NCBI GenBank assembly: GCA_039815465.1
Contig: JBCBZG010000003.1
Coordinates: 49,698 to 113,697 of the forward strand
Source of the DNA: Shimia_B sp039815465
GTDB lineage: Bacteria; Pseudomonadota; Alphaproteobacteria; Rhodobacterales; Rhodobacteraceae
Reading direction: 5' to 3'
Length of the DNA stretch: 64,000 nucleotides
Part shown: one piece after another, positions 51,984-60,082 of the stretch
Numbering within the stretch: the stretch's first letter is position 1
Layout: each line of letters starts with the position of its first letter
Notes under the pieces: model-generated
Databases searched by the model: none
The model's input: only the letters and a program-made list of their open reading frames with translations
What the model was told of the DNA's origin: nothing
Translations under genes and position numbers: made by a program

Positions 51984-52591
51984 GTATCGGGTTCGTTTAC
52001 ATTTTGGGCAACGAATTTATGCACGGGGTCTACAAGGTCGGAAAGACCACGCACAAACCAGAGGAGCGCGCCAAAGAGCTTTATTCGAGCGGCGTGCCTG
52101 GTGGGATTGATGTTCTAGAGGCGGCGCTTTGCCCGAACTGCAATGAAGCTGAGCGCGAAATGCAAGAGGTGTTCACTGAGTTTCGCGTTGACCCAGATAG
52201 GGAGTTTTTCTCCGTAAATTTGAACGCGCTGAGACTTCGGCTTGGCAACATCAAACTTGGCCAAGTTGAGTACTGGCTGCAATGGTTTATGCCAGAGCAT
52301 GTACCCGTGGTGTCAGAAAAAATCTTTGACACGTCAAATCTGCACATCATTGGCACTCATTGTGACCTGCACCTTTTCGAGATGGTTGAGGCGGTAGGAT
52401 TCTTGCACCCGGAAGATTTTGCGGGCGCAGTCCAGAGAATGCATGACTCAAAGAGAAAGGCATTCGGCCTGAGTGGGCCAAGCCAAAGGTGCAGCCATGA
52501 GCGTGATGGTTATGGCTTGGGTCTGGCAGAATGGCCCCGCGACGCAATCAGAACGCCTAGTTCTCTTGGCGATTGCAGAACACGCCGATGA
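51980..52591 (+). CDS. GIY-YIG nuclease (T5orf172-like), C-terminus probably frameshifted
   Basis: GTG-started 203-codon frame. The N-terminal 95 residues form a GIY-YIG domain of the T5orf172/MUG113 kind: GFVYILGNEFMHGVYKVGKT, then PEERAKELYSSGVP, with the later Glu region FFSVNLNALR. The last 31 codons run over the start of the next gene in another frame. In the +1 frame near 52460 the text reads to IRPEWAKPKVQP and stops in an ATGA overlap with the next ATG (52497), matching the style of the other junctions. I infer a frameshift close to 52455-52465. Confidence 0.75.
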   Translation: MSIGFVYILGNEFMHGVYKVGKTTHKPEERAKELYSSGVPGGIDVLEAALCPNCNEAEREMQEVFTEFRVDPDREFFSVNLNALRLRLGNIKLGQVEYWLQWFMPEHVPVVSEKIFDTSNLHIIGTHCDLHLFEMVEAVGFLHPEDFAGAVQRMHDSKRKAFGLSGPSQRCSHERDGYGLGLAEWPRDAIRTPSSLGDCRTRR

Positions 52592-53096
52592 CGAGGGTCG
52601 CGCATTCCCAGGAAAGGCCAAAATTGCCGCTTAGGCCTGCTGCACCGAAAGGGGGGCCAGGGGCGTAATCTGGCGGCTTGAGGAGGCCGGTTGGCTGCGG
52701 ACCGAGAGGGGTGGAAAGCGCGGCGGAACGTCTGTCTATCACGTCCTAATGCGGCCAATAAACACGGAAGCAGAAACCGGGAAAGAGGTTCCGACAAAGC
52801 AAAAGGCGGAACGAGAAACCCGGAATACAGATGCACAAACCCAGAACGTAGGTTCCGCCGAACCATCACTAACCATCAAACAACCATCATCTCTTTCTAA
52901 GAAGCGAAAGACCGCGATCCCAGAGGACGCTGTTTGCACCGAACCCTTCTACGCCATCGCTGAAAAGGAGGGGCACTGCCGTGAGAAGGCGAGTGCCCAG
53001 TTTGAGCGGATGCGTGACAACGCCGTGGCTCAAGGGGCGCTCGGTTTCCAAGGCTACGCTCGACGCTGGAACCGAACGCGCACAGAACGCGAATGA
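52497..53096 (+). pseudogene. Phage replication-type HTH protein interrupted by an amber stop
   Basis: A continuous 199-codon frame except for TAG at 52632-52634. Before it: MSVMVMAWVWQNG, then LVLLAIAEHADDEGRAFPG. After it: CCTERGARGVIWRLEEAGW followed by a Gln/Lys/Thr-rich linker and a basic end. This is the winged-helix domain common at the N-terminus of phage replication proteins, cut in the recognition-helix region. Without readthrough only 45 residues are made. A restart at ATG 52749 would lack the HTH. Confidence 0.75.
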
Positions 53097-53161
53097 GTAG
53101 CAAGTGAGTAGCGCGCCTTCCGGCTACCCAATGACACCCGCGCTAAGTGCTCGAAAGTAAA

Positions 53162-53205
53162 TGGAGGCGAGTACCGGAATCGAACCGGTGTACACGGATT
53201 TGCAA
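53162..53205 (-). repeat. tRNA-Cys 3' half, predicted island attachment site
   Basis: On the reverse strand the sequence runs TTGCAAATCCGTGTACACC, GGTTCGATTCCGGT, ACTCGCC, T, CCA. That is the anticodon loop with GCA, the 3' stem, variable loop, T arm, acceptor strand, the U73 of tRNA-Cys and CCA. The 5' half is absent: upstream bases do not complete the anticodon stem. Breaks in the anticodon loop are typical crossover points for tyrosine integrases. The intact gene should read from the right toward this site, with acceptor strand GGCGAGT. Confidence 0.85.
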
Positions 53206-53699
53206 GCCATAAATTTCTCTAATGTGTTCAACGGAGGACGTTGAGAGAATGGGCCAAAAATAGCCGGAACGAAGGGTGAAAGTTGAGACAAAAACCCTCT
53301 GTCCTGAACTTCGGGCTCCCGCCTCCCGAATCTGCATGCGGGAAGCTAAGTTATTGATTGTTGGTCAAAGGAGCACTGTCCTTGATCCTTGGAGAACTGT
53401 TCGTCGGCGGGAGTGCCCATGTGAGCCGCTGACGTGGAAGACAGCGTTCTTAGGTTCACGTTGAAGATTGTGACAATGGACACTTTTGCTTGCGTTCGTA
53501 GAACCATGTCGGAGCAGCCAGCAAAGGTGCAGGGGGGCTTGGCTAGATTGATACCGAAGCACACCTACAATTATGCCGCCCCTTTTCACGGCCCACGGCA
53601 TAGGCCGCATAATTCGTTCCACGTAGCGCACATTGGGCTCGCGCTGAGCGCGAATATCAGGATGACTCGAGTGCAAATATCTGCCTAGAGTAAAGGATC
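53206..53699. other. 494-bp gap without a recognisable gene
   Basis: Short open frames on both strands here lack ribosome sites, family features and consistent codon use. The gap may hold the promoter of the BenE-type gene at 53700, but I see no convincing hexamer pair. AAAGGA occurs 2 nt before ATG 53700, closer than usual. Confidence 0.5.
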
Positions 53700-54878
53700 A
53701 TGAGAATAAGCGTTTTGAACAGTGCCTTTTTGGCGGTTCTGGTTGGATTTGGCGGTTCCTTGGCAGTAGTTCTTGAAGCTGCCAAGTCGACAACTGCATC
53801 CGCTGATCAAGTTGTTTCTTGGGTTGCGCTTCTGTGTCTGTCAGTGTCGCTCACCACGATATTTCTTTCGCATAGCGCCAAAATTCCAATTGTCACAGCT
53901 TGGTCAACTCCTGGAGCCGCTGCTATTGGCACATTCAACGGCATCGATATCAACATCGCGGTTGGCGCATTTTTAGCATGTGGTCTAATGATGATTGTTA
54001 CCTCACTTGTTACCCCAATTGCGAGACTGCTTGAGCGAATACCAGGGCCAATAATTGGAGCAATGTTGGCAGGTGTGCTATTCCCGTTTGTAACAGCCAT
54101 TGTCCACTATTCCGCTACAACCCCACAGTTGGCCCTTCCGATTCTCTTCGCATTTTTGCTCACTAGAGAGAAATGGCCTTCGTTGAGCGTTCTGATTTCA
54201 ATACTTGCTGGAGTGTTGGCGGTCCTTGCATTTTGGCCAGCAAGTTTTGAAAACGAGTATCGAGCAACTTCTGTCATGATTATTATCCCCGAGCTCGATT
54301 TGAGCACATTCCTTAACCTTGCCATACCTTTGTACTTGGTGACGATGTCGGGGCAAAATTTGGCAGGCTACGGGGTGCTAACAAATGACGGATACTCGCC
54401 TCCAAGTCGAAGAATTTTAGCAACCACTGGAATAGGTTCGACTGTTACCGCATTTTTTGGTGCTCACACAACTTCCCTGGCGGCGATAACAGCGGCATTG
54501 TGCACCGGACCTGACACCCATCCGGATCACAGCAAGAGGTATCAAGTGGGCTACTGGTACGGAGGTGGGTACTTGCTTCTGGCGGTGTTTGCCGGTCCAA
54601 TAATTGTGTTTGCGAGCTCACTGCCGCCAGCACTGGTGCCCAGCATTGCATCAGTCGCATTGCTACCAACGTTCATGAGTTCTATTTCTTCGGCAGTAAA
54701 AGTTGGAAGCAATGAGCAGGACGAAAGTGAAGAGGGAGGGACATACCTATTTCCGGCAACTGTTACTTTCGCTGTAACCGCTTCAGGCGTCTCACTTTGG
54801 GGGCTGGGATCCCCGCTATTGGGACTGTTGATAGGAATTGGTATTGTTGGGTTGAGAAGTATTGGTACCGGAAGGTGA
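53700..54878 (+). CDS. benE: BenE-family (benzoate:H+ symporter-like) permease
   Basis: A 392-residue membrane protein with about 11-12 hydrophobic segments. BenE landmarks: AWSTPGAAAIGTFNGIDINIAVGAFL, PGPIIGAMLAGVLFPF, VTMSGQNLAGYGVLTNDGY and FGAHTTSLAAITAALC. The family moves benzoate or related aromatics in symport with protons. AT-rich and with other codon use than the pca genes at 13.6-15.5 kb, so it came with the island. No aromatic-degradation genes adjoin it. The ribosome site is very close to the ATG; TTG 53715 is an alternative. Confidence 0.88.
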   Translation: MRISVLNSAFLAVLVGFGGSLAVVLEAAKSTTASADQVVSWVALLCLSVSLTTIFLSHSAKIPIVTAWSTPGAAAIGTFNGIDINIAVGAFLACGLMMIVTSLVTPIARLLERIPGPIIGAMLAGVLFPFVTAIVHYSATTPQLALPILFAFLLTREKWPSLSVLISILAGVLAVLAFWPASFENEYRATSVMIIIPELDLSTFLNLAIPLYLVTMSGQNLAGYGVLTNDGYSPPSRRILATTGIGSTVTAFFGAHTTSLAAITAALCTGPDTHPDHSKRYQVGYWYGGGYLLLAVFAGPIIVFASSLPPALVPSIASVALLPTFMSSISSAVKVGSNEQDESEEGGTYLFPATVTFAVTASGVSLWGLGSPLLGLLIGIGIVGLRSIGTGR

Positions 54879-54965
54879 CGTTCCTAAGGTTTAAGAAAAC
54901 AGCGTGAGCAACTCGCCATGTGGACTGGCATTGGCGATGTCATCAAAGACAATGATGGAGGCGAG

Positions 54966-55240
54966 ATGTTCGTATTTGTGCATGGGCTAGGCTATGATTG
55001 GAGCGATTTTAGGTAGCTCGCTTACCAACTAGATGAGAATGTAGAAACGTACCTTCACAAAGTTCCGATGTCACGTACCGACACGAGCAGTTTCTTGGGA
55101 GATCATCTCTCCGGCATGGCACGCAGTTTCATTGAGTCGCGTTATGGACAAAAAATTCCGATTGACTCGCGATAAGGATGTGGCCATTTTTCCTCCTCAT
55201 GCTATCGGTGCGCAGGTGGACGAAGGGTTCGCGGCTGTTG
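54966..55240 (+). pseudogene. Ruined alpha/beta hydrolase, paralogue of 62590-63276
   Basis: Translating from ATG 54966 gives MFVFVHGLGYDWSDFR, then a TAG at 55014-55016, then LAYQLDENVETYLHKV and further text to a TAA at 55173. The intact gene begins MYVFCHGLGCDFSDFEKL. After a frameshift the frame from 55178 continues with LLMLSVRRWTKGSRLL, matching IVALSVQRLIPQSVRS of the intact protein. The GHSMG nucleophile region is lost. At least two nonsense codons and one frameshift make it a pseudogene. The rest of the gap up to 55498 has no supported gene. Confidence 0.72.
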
Positions 55241-55498
55241 AAAGTACAAAGCTACATCGAGTGCCTGGGTGATAAAGCAGCCGAACATTTTGATATTTTT
55301 ACATCCAATGAGATGAGAATTGGGAGTGCGTTCGATGGAAGCGTAAAGACAGAGCAAGGCAGTTTTTCAAGTCTGGCCCCTTTCTCTGCACTCTTTCAGG
55401 GGATAAGCTAATTGGAGTTTTGTTGCCTATGATCCTGGTATCATTTTGGTTGTGCTTGCCTGCAACCAATTCTTGCAAAAATTACTGGAAATGGTTCA

Positions 55499-58400
55499 TT
55501 GAAAATTATAGAATTTGAGCAGAAGCTTCTGGATATTTCAAATCGAAAACGGCCGCATGTAGCGTCTCCAACTCAGGATCCTAGGAGAAAAGAAATTTTT
55601 TCGATCTTTGAGGACTACCTGCTTAGCCAATGGGGATTATCAGTCTGCATCGCTTCAATTCGAAGCAGGCGAGGTTTTAAGCAGACATTCTTGAGGCCTG
55701 TGTTTACTAAACCGGAAAGGGCAGTAGAAAAATTCGAAGACCCCTCGTTGACTGGTGATTTTGATTTTGTGAGAGCCGCATTTGGCGACGGGAACACTTC
55801 AGCTATCGCAACATCGAGAAACCAGCATGAGTGGATAGCGCGTCATTATTCCGCACAAGTGAGCAGTGAGCAAGATGATGCTCAAGCCAAACGTTTTGGT
55901 CCAAGGATTGCCCAGTTTATTGCCTCTGTTCGAAATGATAACGAGAGCTATTCAGAAATTGCTCAGGAAGACATTGACAATTTGGAAAAATTTGGTTCTT
56001 GCTTTGTTTTTGCGCGAACGGAAAAACCAGAGACTGTGCGCCAGGGCTCTGACAAAATATCAGATTTAATCGCCATCTACTCTGCACAAAACTTGCTAGA
56101 ACACGAGAATGACAAAAAGATTCAAAATTTTCTATCTGTTGTCGCTCGCGATTCGAGACGAACAGCAGCTAAAAGGGAAATCGGAGCGGCACTAGAATTC
56201 CTTATTTCCACATTGGAAAACCTTGAGCGTAAAGATCTGGAACAGCTTAACGCAGAAGTATTTGATTTGATTGTAAACGAAATACCAGAGTTCGCCAAGC
56301 CGACTAGCGAACCTTCCTTCTTGATACACAATCTTACCGGAGCAGTTCAAAAGATCTGCAATTATAATCCTTTGACAGGCAGCACCCTAATGGGTCGCGC
56401 CGATGTAAGAATATCATATATTAGTTTGGATTTTGTCGAAAACAGATCGCAGCAGGAGATCATGCCAAGATTGAATATTTTCCCGGCATTTGATCCTGAT
56501 GTTGCATCTATATCCATAAGATTTTCACACCCTTACTCAAGGTCCATTTGTAAACATCTCATTGGGAAATGGATTTTCGATCATGACGAATCCATGCAAA
56601 CGCTGCCCTTTGGAGCGCCGCAAACACCAACTCTAGCAAGCAGCTTTCGTGAGGCTTTCGATCCTACGCTTCCAAAATTGCTAAAGGCGAAACAAATTGG
56701 TGACGAGCAACCTGAAACCGCTAACTCCCAATGTAAGGAAGATCGAGAAATTCAAGATAGTATAAAGTACTTTTCCCCTAGGTTGGCGCTGAATAGTGGT
56801 CAAGATACAAAAAAGGACTGGACGATAGGGATATACGCTACCGCCTGTCGTGAGTTCGTGAAGCATACTCAAGAAGGTAACTTCGATTTGGCGACCAAAA
56901 CATTCTGGGGTAGCCACAATTTTCCAGTACTCGGTGCTTCGGGAGAAAAAATTGGACGTGGGCGAGCCTTTGCGTCCGAAAACCACACAACGCTGGCGTT
57001 CCTGCTGACGGCAGAGATTCCCGGAGGCCCCGAAGCAAGTGGCGACGAAAACGTACCATTTGGAATAGTGGCATTTGAAAGTCCACAGCTAGACGCCTTT
57101 TCTGACGCTGAAATCAAGATCTTTGGCGCAATCAGCAAGGCGATGTCTAAGCTTCTCACGCTGCTAAATTTCGGTACAACCCGAGTTGACTATTCAAGTA
57201 AAATCCGAATGGCGATGTCGGGATCAGGAGACATTGACGATAAAATTACGTATGATGATTTTGTATACGAAATCACTAGAATTAAGTCTTTGGTTCTTGA
57301 GGAATATTGCAAGAAAGCGCCCTCGCCGAGCGTTAAGCAAACCCTAAATGTCTTCGGTATTTCTGATCAAGAAACTGCAGTTAATGGTGTGAATTCTGAG
57401 TTGTCGCAGCCGGCACTATATCGAGCGTTCGGACCCCTCTTCCAAAGCTCTGCAGATCGGAAGGGCGAACTATCTGGCACCCTTCCTTCGGACGAAACGG
57501 CATATGATGTTAGACAGAAATGGCTTTACGATAGTCAGGCGTTTTTCGAAAATAGGTGGCTAAGGAAGACTGACACATCGTCAACAACTGAGAATTTGAA
57601 ATTCGCCCGTGAGTTGATTCACTTCCTAGAAGCTTTGCCTTCAAATAGCATTTGGAAAGCTCGCCTGAATACGGTTCCAAGGGCTCTACGTCATCGTAAA
57701 GTCACCAATCCCAGACTCGAAAGGTTCCACGGCGGATTTAGTGCAGATTCGGTCTTCGTCCTCGATGAAAAGCAAGAATTGAAGCAGGTACTTAAGTTCT
57801 CACAAAAAACGAAAATTGATAAGGAGATCGAAGCTTATCAAAAACTTGTTCGCTTCAAAATCCCGCTTGCTGCGAGAATCTCTTGGGATGGCTTTGCTAT
57901 AGATTCTTTTGATGAAAGTGGTGCCGATGGCCATGGCGTCATCGTTTCCGACTTAATTGCAACCGACACGAATGACACAGCAACCCGCGATCTTCTCGAT
58001 GTGATTTTTGCAGTGTTACGCAAATATTCGACGGATCAAATTGGAGGTCATGAGAAAGATCACTTTGGCGATGCGTCGTCCATTGAAATTAACAAAATCA
58101 AGAAAAGTTATATCTCAGCAATATACCACAACTTCTATCTTAACACTAAGCTTTGGCAATCAAATAGAGTTACGAGTACTCCCGAAGTTTTGGATTTCCT
58201 TCCTGCGTATCTTCGATCGCCACTGGACAGCGACAATCAATCCAGAAGCGCATTAAAAAAATCGTTAGATTACTCTGCACGTCTTCTTCGGGAAAGCGAC
58301 AGTCCGAGTGCCGCGACAGAAGCTCCAGACTACATCAGGCTAAAAACTCCACCTGATGAGGCAAAATCTAGTCTCCCTCAAATCTTTTCCATTTTTGACC

Positions 58401-59401
58401 AGATCTTTGAGTCCACTATTCCTGAGTTCGACATAGTTCGGGGGAAGGTGAACAATTGGGTTAAACTATCTCGAAAACCTTATGCATACAGTGACTTTAT
58501 GGGTGAGCAATGTTCCGATATCACAAATGTGGTGAACAATGTCTTGAATTGCGTTCAGGATTCTCCCGTAGGTGGAGAAAAGGAGCTACATCTTGAGATC
58601 GTGCATGGTGATCTCAATCCTAATAATCTACTTTGGAGCGAAGCCATTCAACGCTTTTGGCTCATTGACTTCGAACATGTCAAGCTCGGGTATTCGGGCA
58701 CAGATCATCTAAAGCTTCTGTTCTCGACTTTGGTTGGAATTTCAGGCCGATTATTCCAATCAAGAGGAACAAACAACGCTCCCGTGCCTTTGCCGGAAGT
58801 CGTTGCCAAAAACCTCTACTTTACGATTATGCAACTGTGTGACCTAGGTGAAACCTTTAAGAGCCATTCTGGTTCCAGGGTTGACGTAAACCGAAGAGCT
58901 CTACAAAGCTGGTTGACTTCAAAGGCGGGGACTTCCGCCGAGAACGCGAGGGACCACTTCGTTACAAGGATTGTGAAGGTCCTTGTCGCGTCACATTTTG
59001 GTGTTCCGATGAACATCGAACAACTGGGAGGCCCCGACCTGTCATTGAACGAGTCGTTTAGCGACTACTCAGGTGCCACGAGTCATTGGTTCCGCAGCTT
59101 CACAGTGGATGAATTTCGGGATAAATCCAGTCTGTTTGCTCAAGCTCTACCACGGTTTGCTGTAAGAGAACTCTGTTACCAGCTGAATGAAGTGGCTCAG
59201 ATGAGAGCGGCTCGTGTCCTTGAGGTCACTAGAAGCGCTGGATATGATGGGTCGAACATCAGACCTCTTCACGAGTTTTACAAGGAGCTCCTGAAAAGTC
59301 ATGCATCTGGTGACAGAGTCGAAAAGGGCAGCTATAAGTCCACTATTCAACTGGCAACGTCGTATTTTGCGCTTAAGTCAGTGCTTGCCAACCAGGAGTA
59401 A
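55499..59401 (+). CDS. 1300-residue protein with GAF-like and APH/choline-kinase-like domains
   Basis: Not recognised as a whole. Residues about 1-450 are mixed alpha/beta with no familiar motif. About 470-560 looks GAF-like (ASENHTTLAFLLTAEIPGG, then FGIVAFESPQLDAFSDAEI). From about 740 a kinase-like fold: Gly-rich loop RFHGGFSADSVF, candidate Lys in KQVLKFSQK, Glu in KEIEAYQKL, catalytic loop IVHGDLNPNNLLW near 1034 and metal-binding LIDFEHVKL near 1056. All residues needed for phosphotransfer appear present. It is the first gene of a four-gene operon (next start 3 bp after its stop). The TTG start at 55499 is the first usable codon after a stop at 55424, with only a weak GGAAA, so the start is uncertain. 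A sensor kinase with an unknown target is the working idea. Confidence 0.75.
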   Translation: MKIIEFEQKLLDISNRKRPHVASPTQDPRRKEIFSIFEDYLLSQWGLSVCIASIRSRRGFKQTFLRPVFTKPERAVEKFEDPSLTGDFDFVRAAFGDGNTSAIATSRNQHEWIARHYSAQVSSEQDDAQAKRFGPRIAQFIASVRNDNESYSEIAQEDIDNLEKFGSCFVFARTEKPETVRQGSDKISDLIAIYSAQNLLEHENDKKIQNFLSVVARDSRRTAAKREIGAALEFLISTLENLERKDLEQLNAEVFDLIVNEIPEFAKPTSEPSFLIHNLTGAVQKICNYNPLTGSTLMGRADVRISYISLDFVENRSQQEIMPRLNIFPAFDPDVASISIRFSHPYSRSICKHLIGKWIFDHDESMQTLPFGAPQTPTLASSFREAFDPTLPKLLKAKQIGDEQPETANSQCKEDREIQDSIKYFSPRLALNSGQDTKKDWTIGIYATACREFVKHTQEGNFDLATKTFWGSHNFPVLGASGEKIGRGRAFASENHTTLAFLLTAEIPGGPEASGDENVPFGIVAFESPQLDAFSDAEIKIFGAISKAMSKLLTLLNFGTTRVDYSSKIRMAMSGSGDIDDKITYDDFVYEITRIKSLVLEEYCKKAPSPSVKQTLNVFGISDQETAVNGVNSELSQPALYRAFGPLFQSSADRKGELSGTLPSDETAYDVRQKWLYDSQAFFENRWLRKTDTSSTTENLKFARELIHFLEALPSNSIWKARLNTVPRALRHRKVTNPRLERFHGGFSADSVFVLDEKQELKQVLKFSQKTKIDKEIEAYQKLVRFKIPLAARISWDGFAIDSFDESGADGHGVIVSDLIATDTNDTATRDLLDVIFAVLRKYSTDQIGGHEKDHFGDASSIEINKIKKSYISAIYHNFYLNTKLWQSNRVTSTPEVLDFLPAYLRSPLDSDNQSRSALKKSLDYSARLLRESDSPSAATEAPDYIRLKTPPDEAKSSLPQIFSIFDQIFESTIPEFDIVRGKVNNWVKLSRKPYAYSDFMGEQCSDITNVVNNVLNCVQDSPVGGEKELHLEIVHGDLNPNNLLWSEAIQRFWLIDFEHVKLGYSGTDHLKLLFSTLVGISGRLFQSRGTNNAPVPLPEVVAKNLYFTIMQLCDLGETFKSHSGSRVDVNRRALQSWLTSKAGTSAENARDHFVTRIVKVLVASHFGVPMNIEQLGGPDLSLNESFSDYSGATSHWFRSFTVDEFRDKSSLFAQALPRFAVRELCYQLNEVAQMRAARVLEVTRSAGYDGSNIRPLHEFYKELLKSHASGDRVEKGSYKSTIQLATSYFALKSVLANQE

Positions 59402-59403
59402 AT

Positions 59404-60075
59404 GTGGGCTGCAATACATTACCGAACAGCGCATACGAATTGGTAGCTCATTCGATCTTTAGGAAATACTCCGAAAGATCAATTTTTGAACTCGCTAAGT
59501 TAGCGGAAGAGCAGGACAATTTATTTCATTCTTTGAGTTCGAATTTGGGGAAACGTTCGCGCCTGCTAGATGAAGAAAGTAGAGACATTGCCCGACAGAT
59601 CGAAGCACTCAGTGAAATTGAGAACACTCTAGTGCTTCAGCGACCAAAGCGTGGAATTGTATCAGTCGTCCATTCGTTAGCAATTGGAAAGGTTGGGGAA
59701 GTTGCAGACTATAGGACCACGAACTTCATACCTGACTTCGGGGGGCTTACGTTGACGGACTTCCAGGACGTACCTGAAAAAATTTACGCCCTAGAGGGCC
59801 TCCTATGCGACCCATTATCGACAATCAGTGCAAGCCTTGATGAGCTGAGCTACTTTTTAGCGGAAGTCTTTTGCAGTATCATTGAAATCCATCCTTATTC
59901 GGATGCAAACGGTCGAACTGCTCGGTTACTGGTGCAAGTTTTTGTTCGGAGACGAGGTCGGAACTTTTTGATAATCCCAAAATACAGAAACAGTGCGGAG
60001 TGGCGGGAGTGTTTAAATTTAGGCCTTTCCGGCAACTTACACCCGATGCAGTCATTTTTTCGCAACCGGATTTAG
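59404..60075 (+). CDS. Fic/DOC-family protein (putative nucleotidyl- or phosphotransferase)
   Basis: A 223-residue protein, GTG start 3 bp after the kinase-like gene. The Fic core is IHPYSDANGRTARLLVQVF near residues 161-179 (family HPFxxGNGRxxR, here Tyr for Phe and Ala for the first Gly). The flap region YRTTNFIPDFGG precedes it. An ALSEIENT stretch near residue 70 resembles the (S/T)xxxE(G/N) inhibitory helix of class II Fic proteins, with one substitution. Expected activity is AMP transfer to a Ser, Thr or Tyr of a target protein. Kinase-like and RelA/SpoT-like neighbours suggest a signalling cascade. Confidence 0.85.
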   Translation: MGCNTLPNSAYELVAHSIFRKYSERSIFELAKLAEEQDNLFHSLSSNLGKRSRLLDEESRDIARQIEALSEIENTLVLQRPKRGIVSVVHSLAIGKVGEVADYRTTNFIPDFGGLTLTDFQDVPEKIYALEGLLCDPLSTISASLDELSYFLAEVFCSIIEIHPYSDANGRTARLLVQVFVRRRGRNFLIIPKYRNSAEWRECLNLGLSGNLHPMQSFFRNRI

Positions 60076-60082
60076 GTGCATA

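Larger units (their letters stand above)
50815..53161. mobile_element. Decayed prophage-like remnant next to tRNA-Val(TAC)
   Basis: A 2.3-kb block between tRNA-Val and a tRNA-Cys fragment. It holds a broken tyrosine integrase reading toward the tRNA, a phage-type nuclease gene, a small HTH gene, a GIY-YIG gene and a replication-type gene with an in-frame stop. Forward genes are joined by 4-bp overlaps as in phage operons. GC stays high, close to the host. No structural or lysis genes remain, and I found no direct repeat of the tRNA-Val 3' end. Confidence 0.7.

Noticed and set aside
53143..53337. 64-codon reverse-strand frame over the tRNA-Cys fragment
   Set aside because: It translates the tRNA remnant itself and has no start signal.
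55178..55411. 77-codon open frame as a separate gene
   Set aside because: Its first part continues the ruined hydrolase in another frame and it has no ribosome site, so I treat it as part of the pseudogene region.
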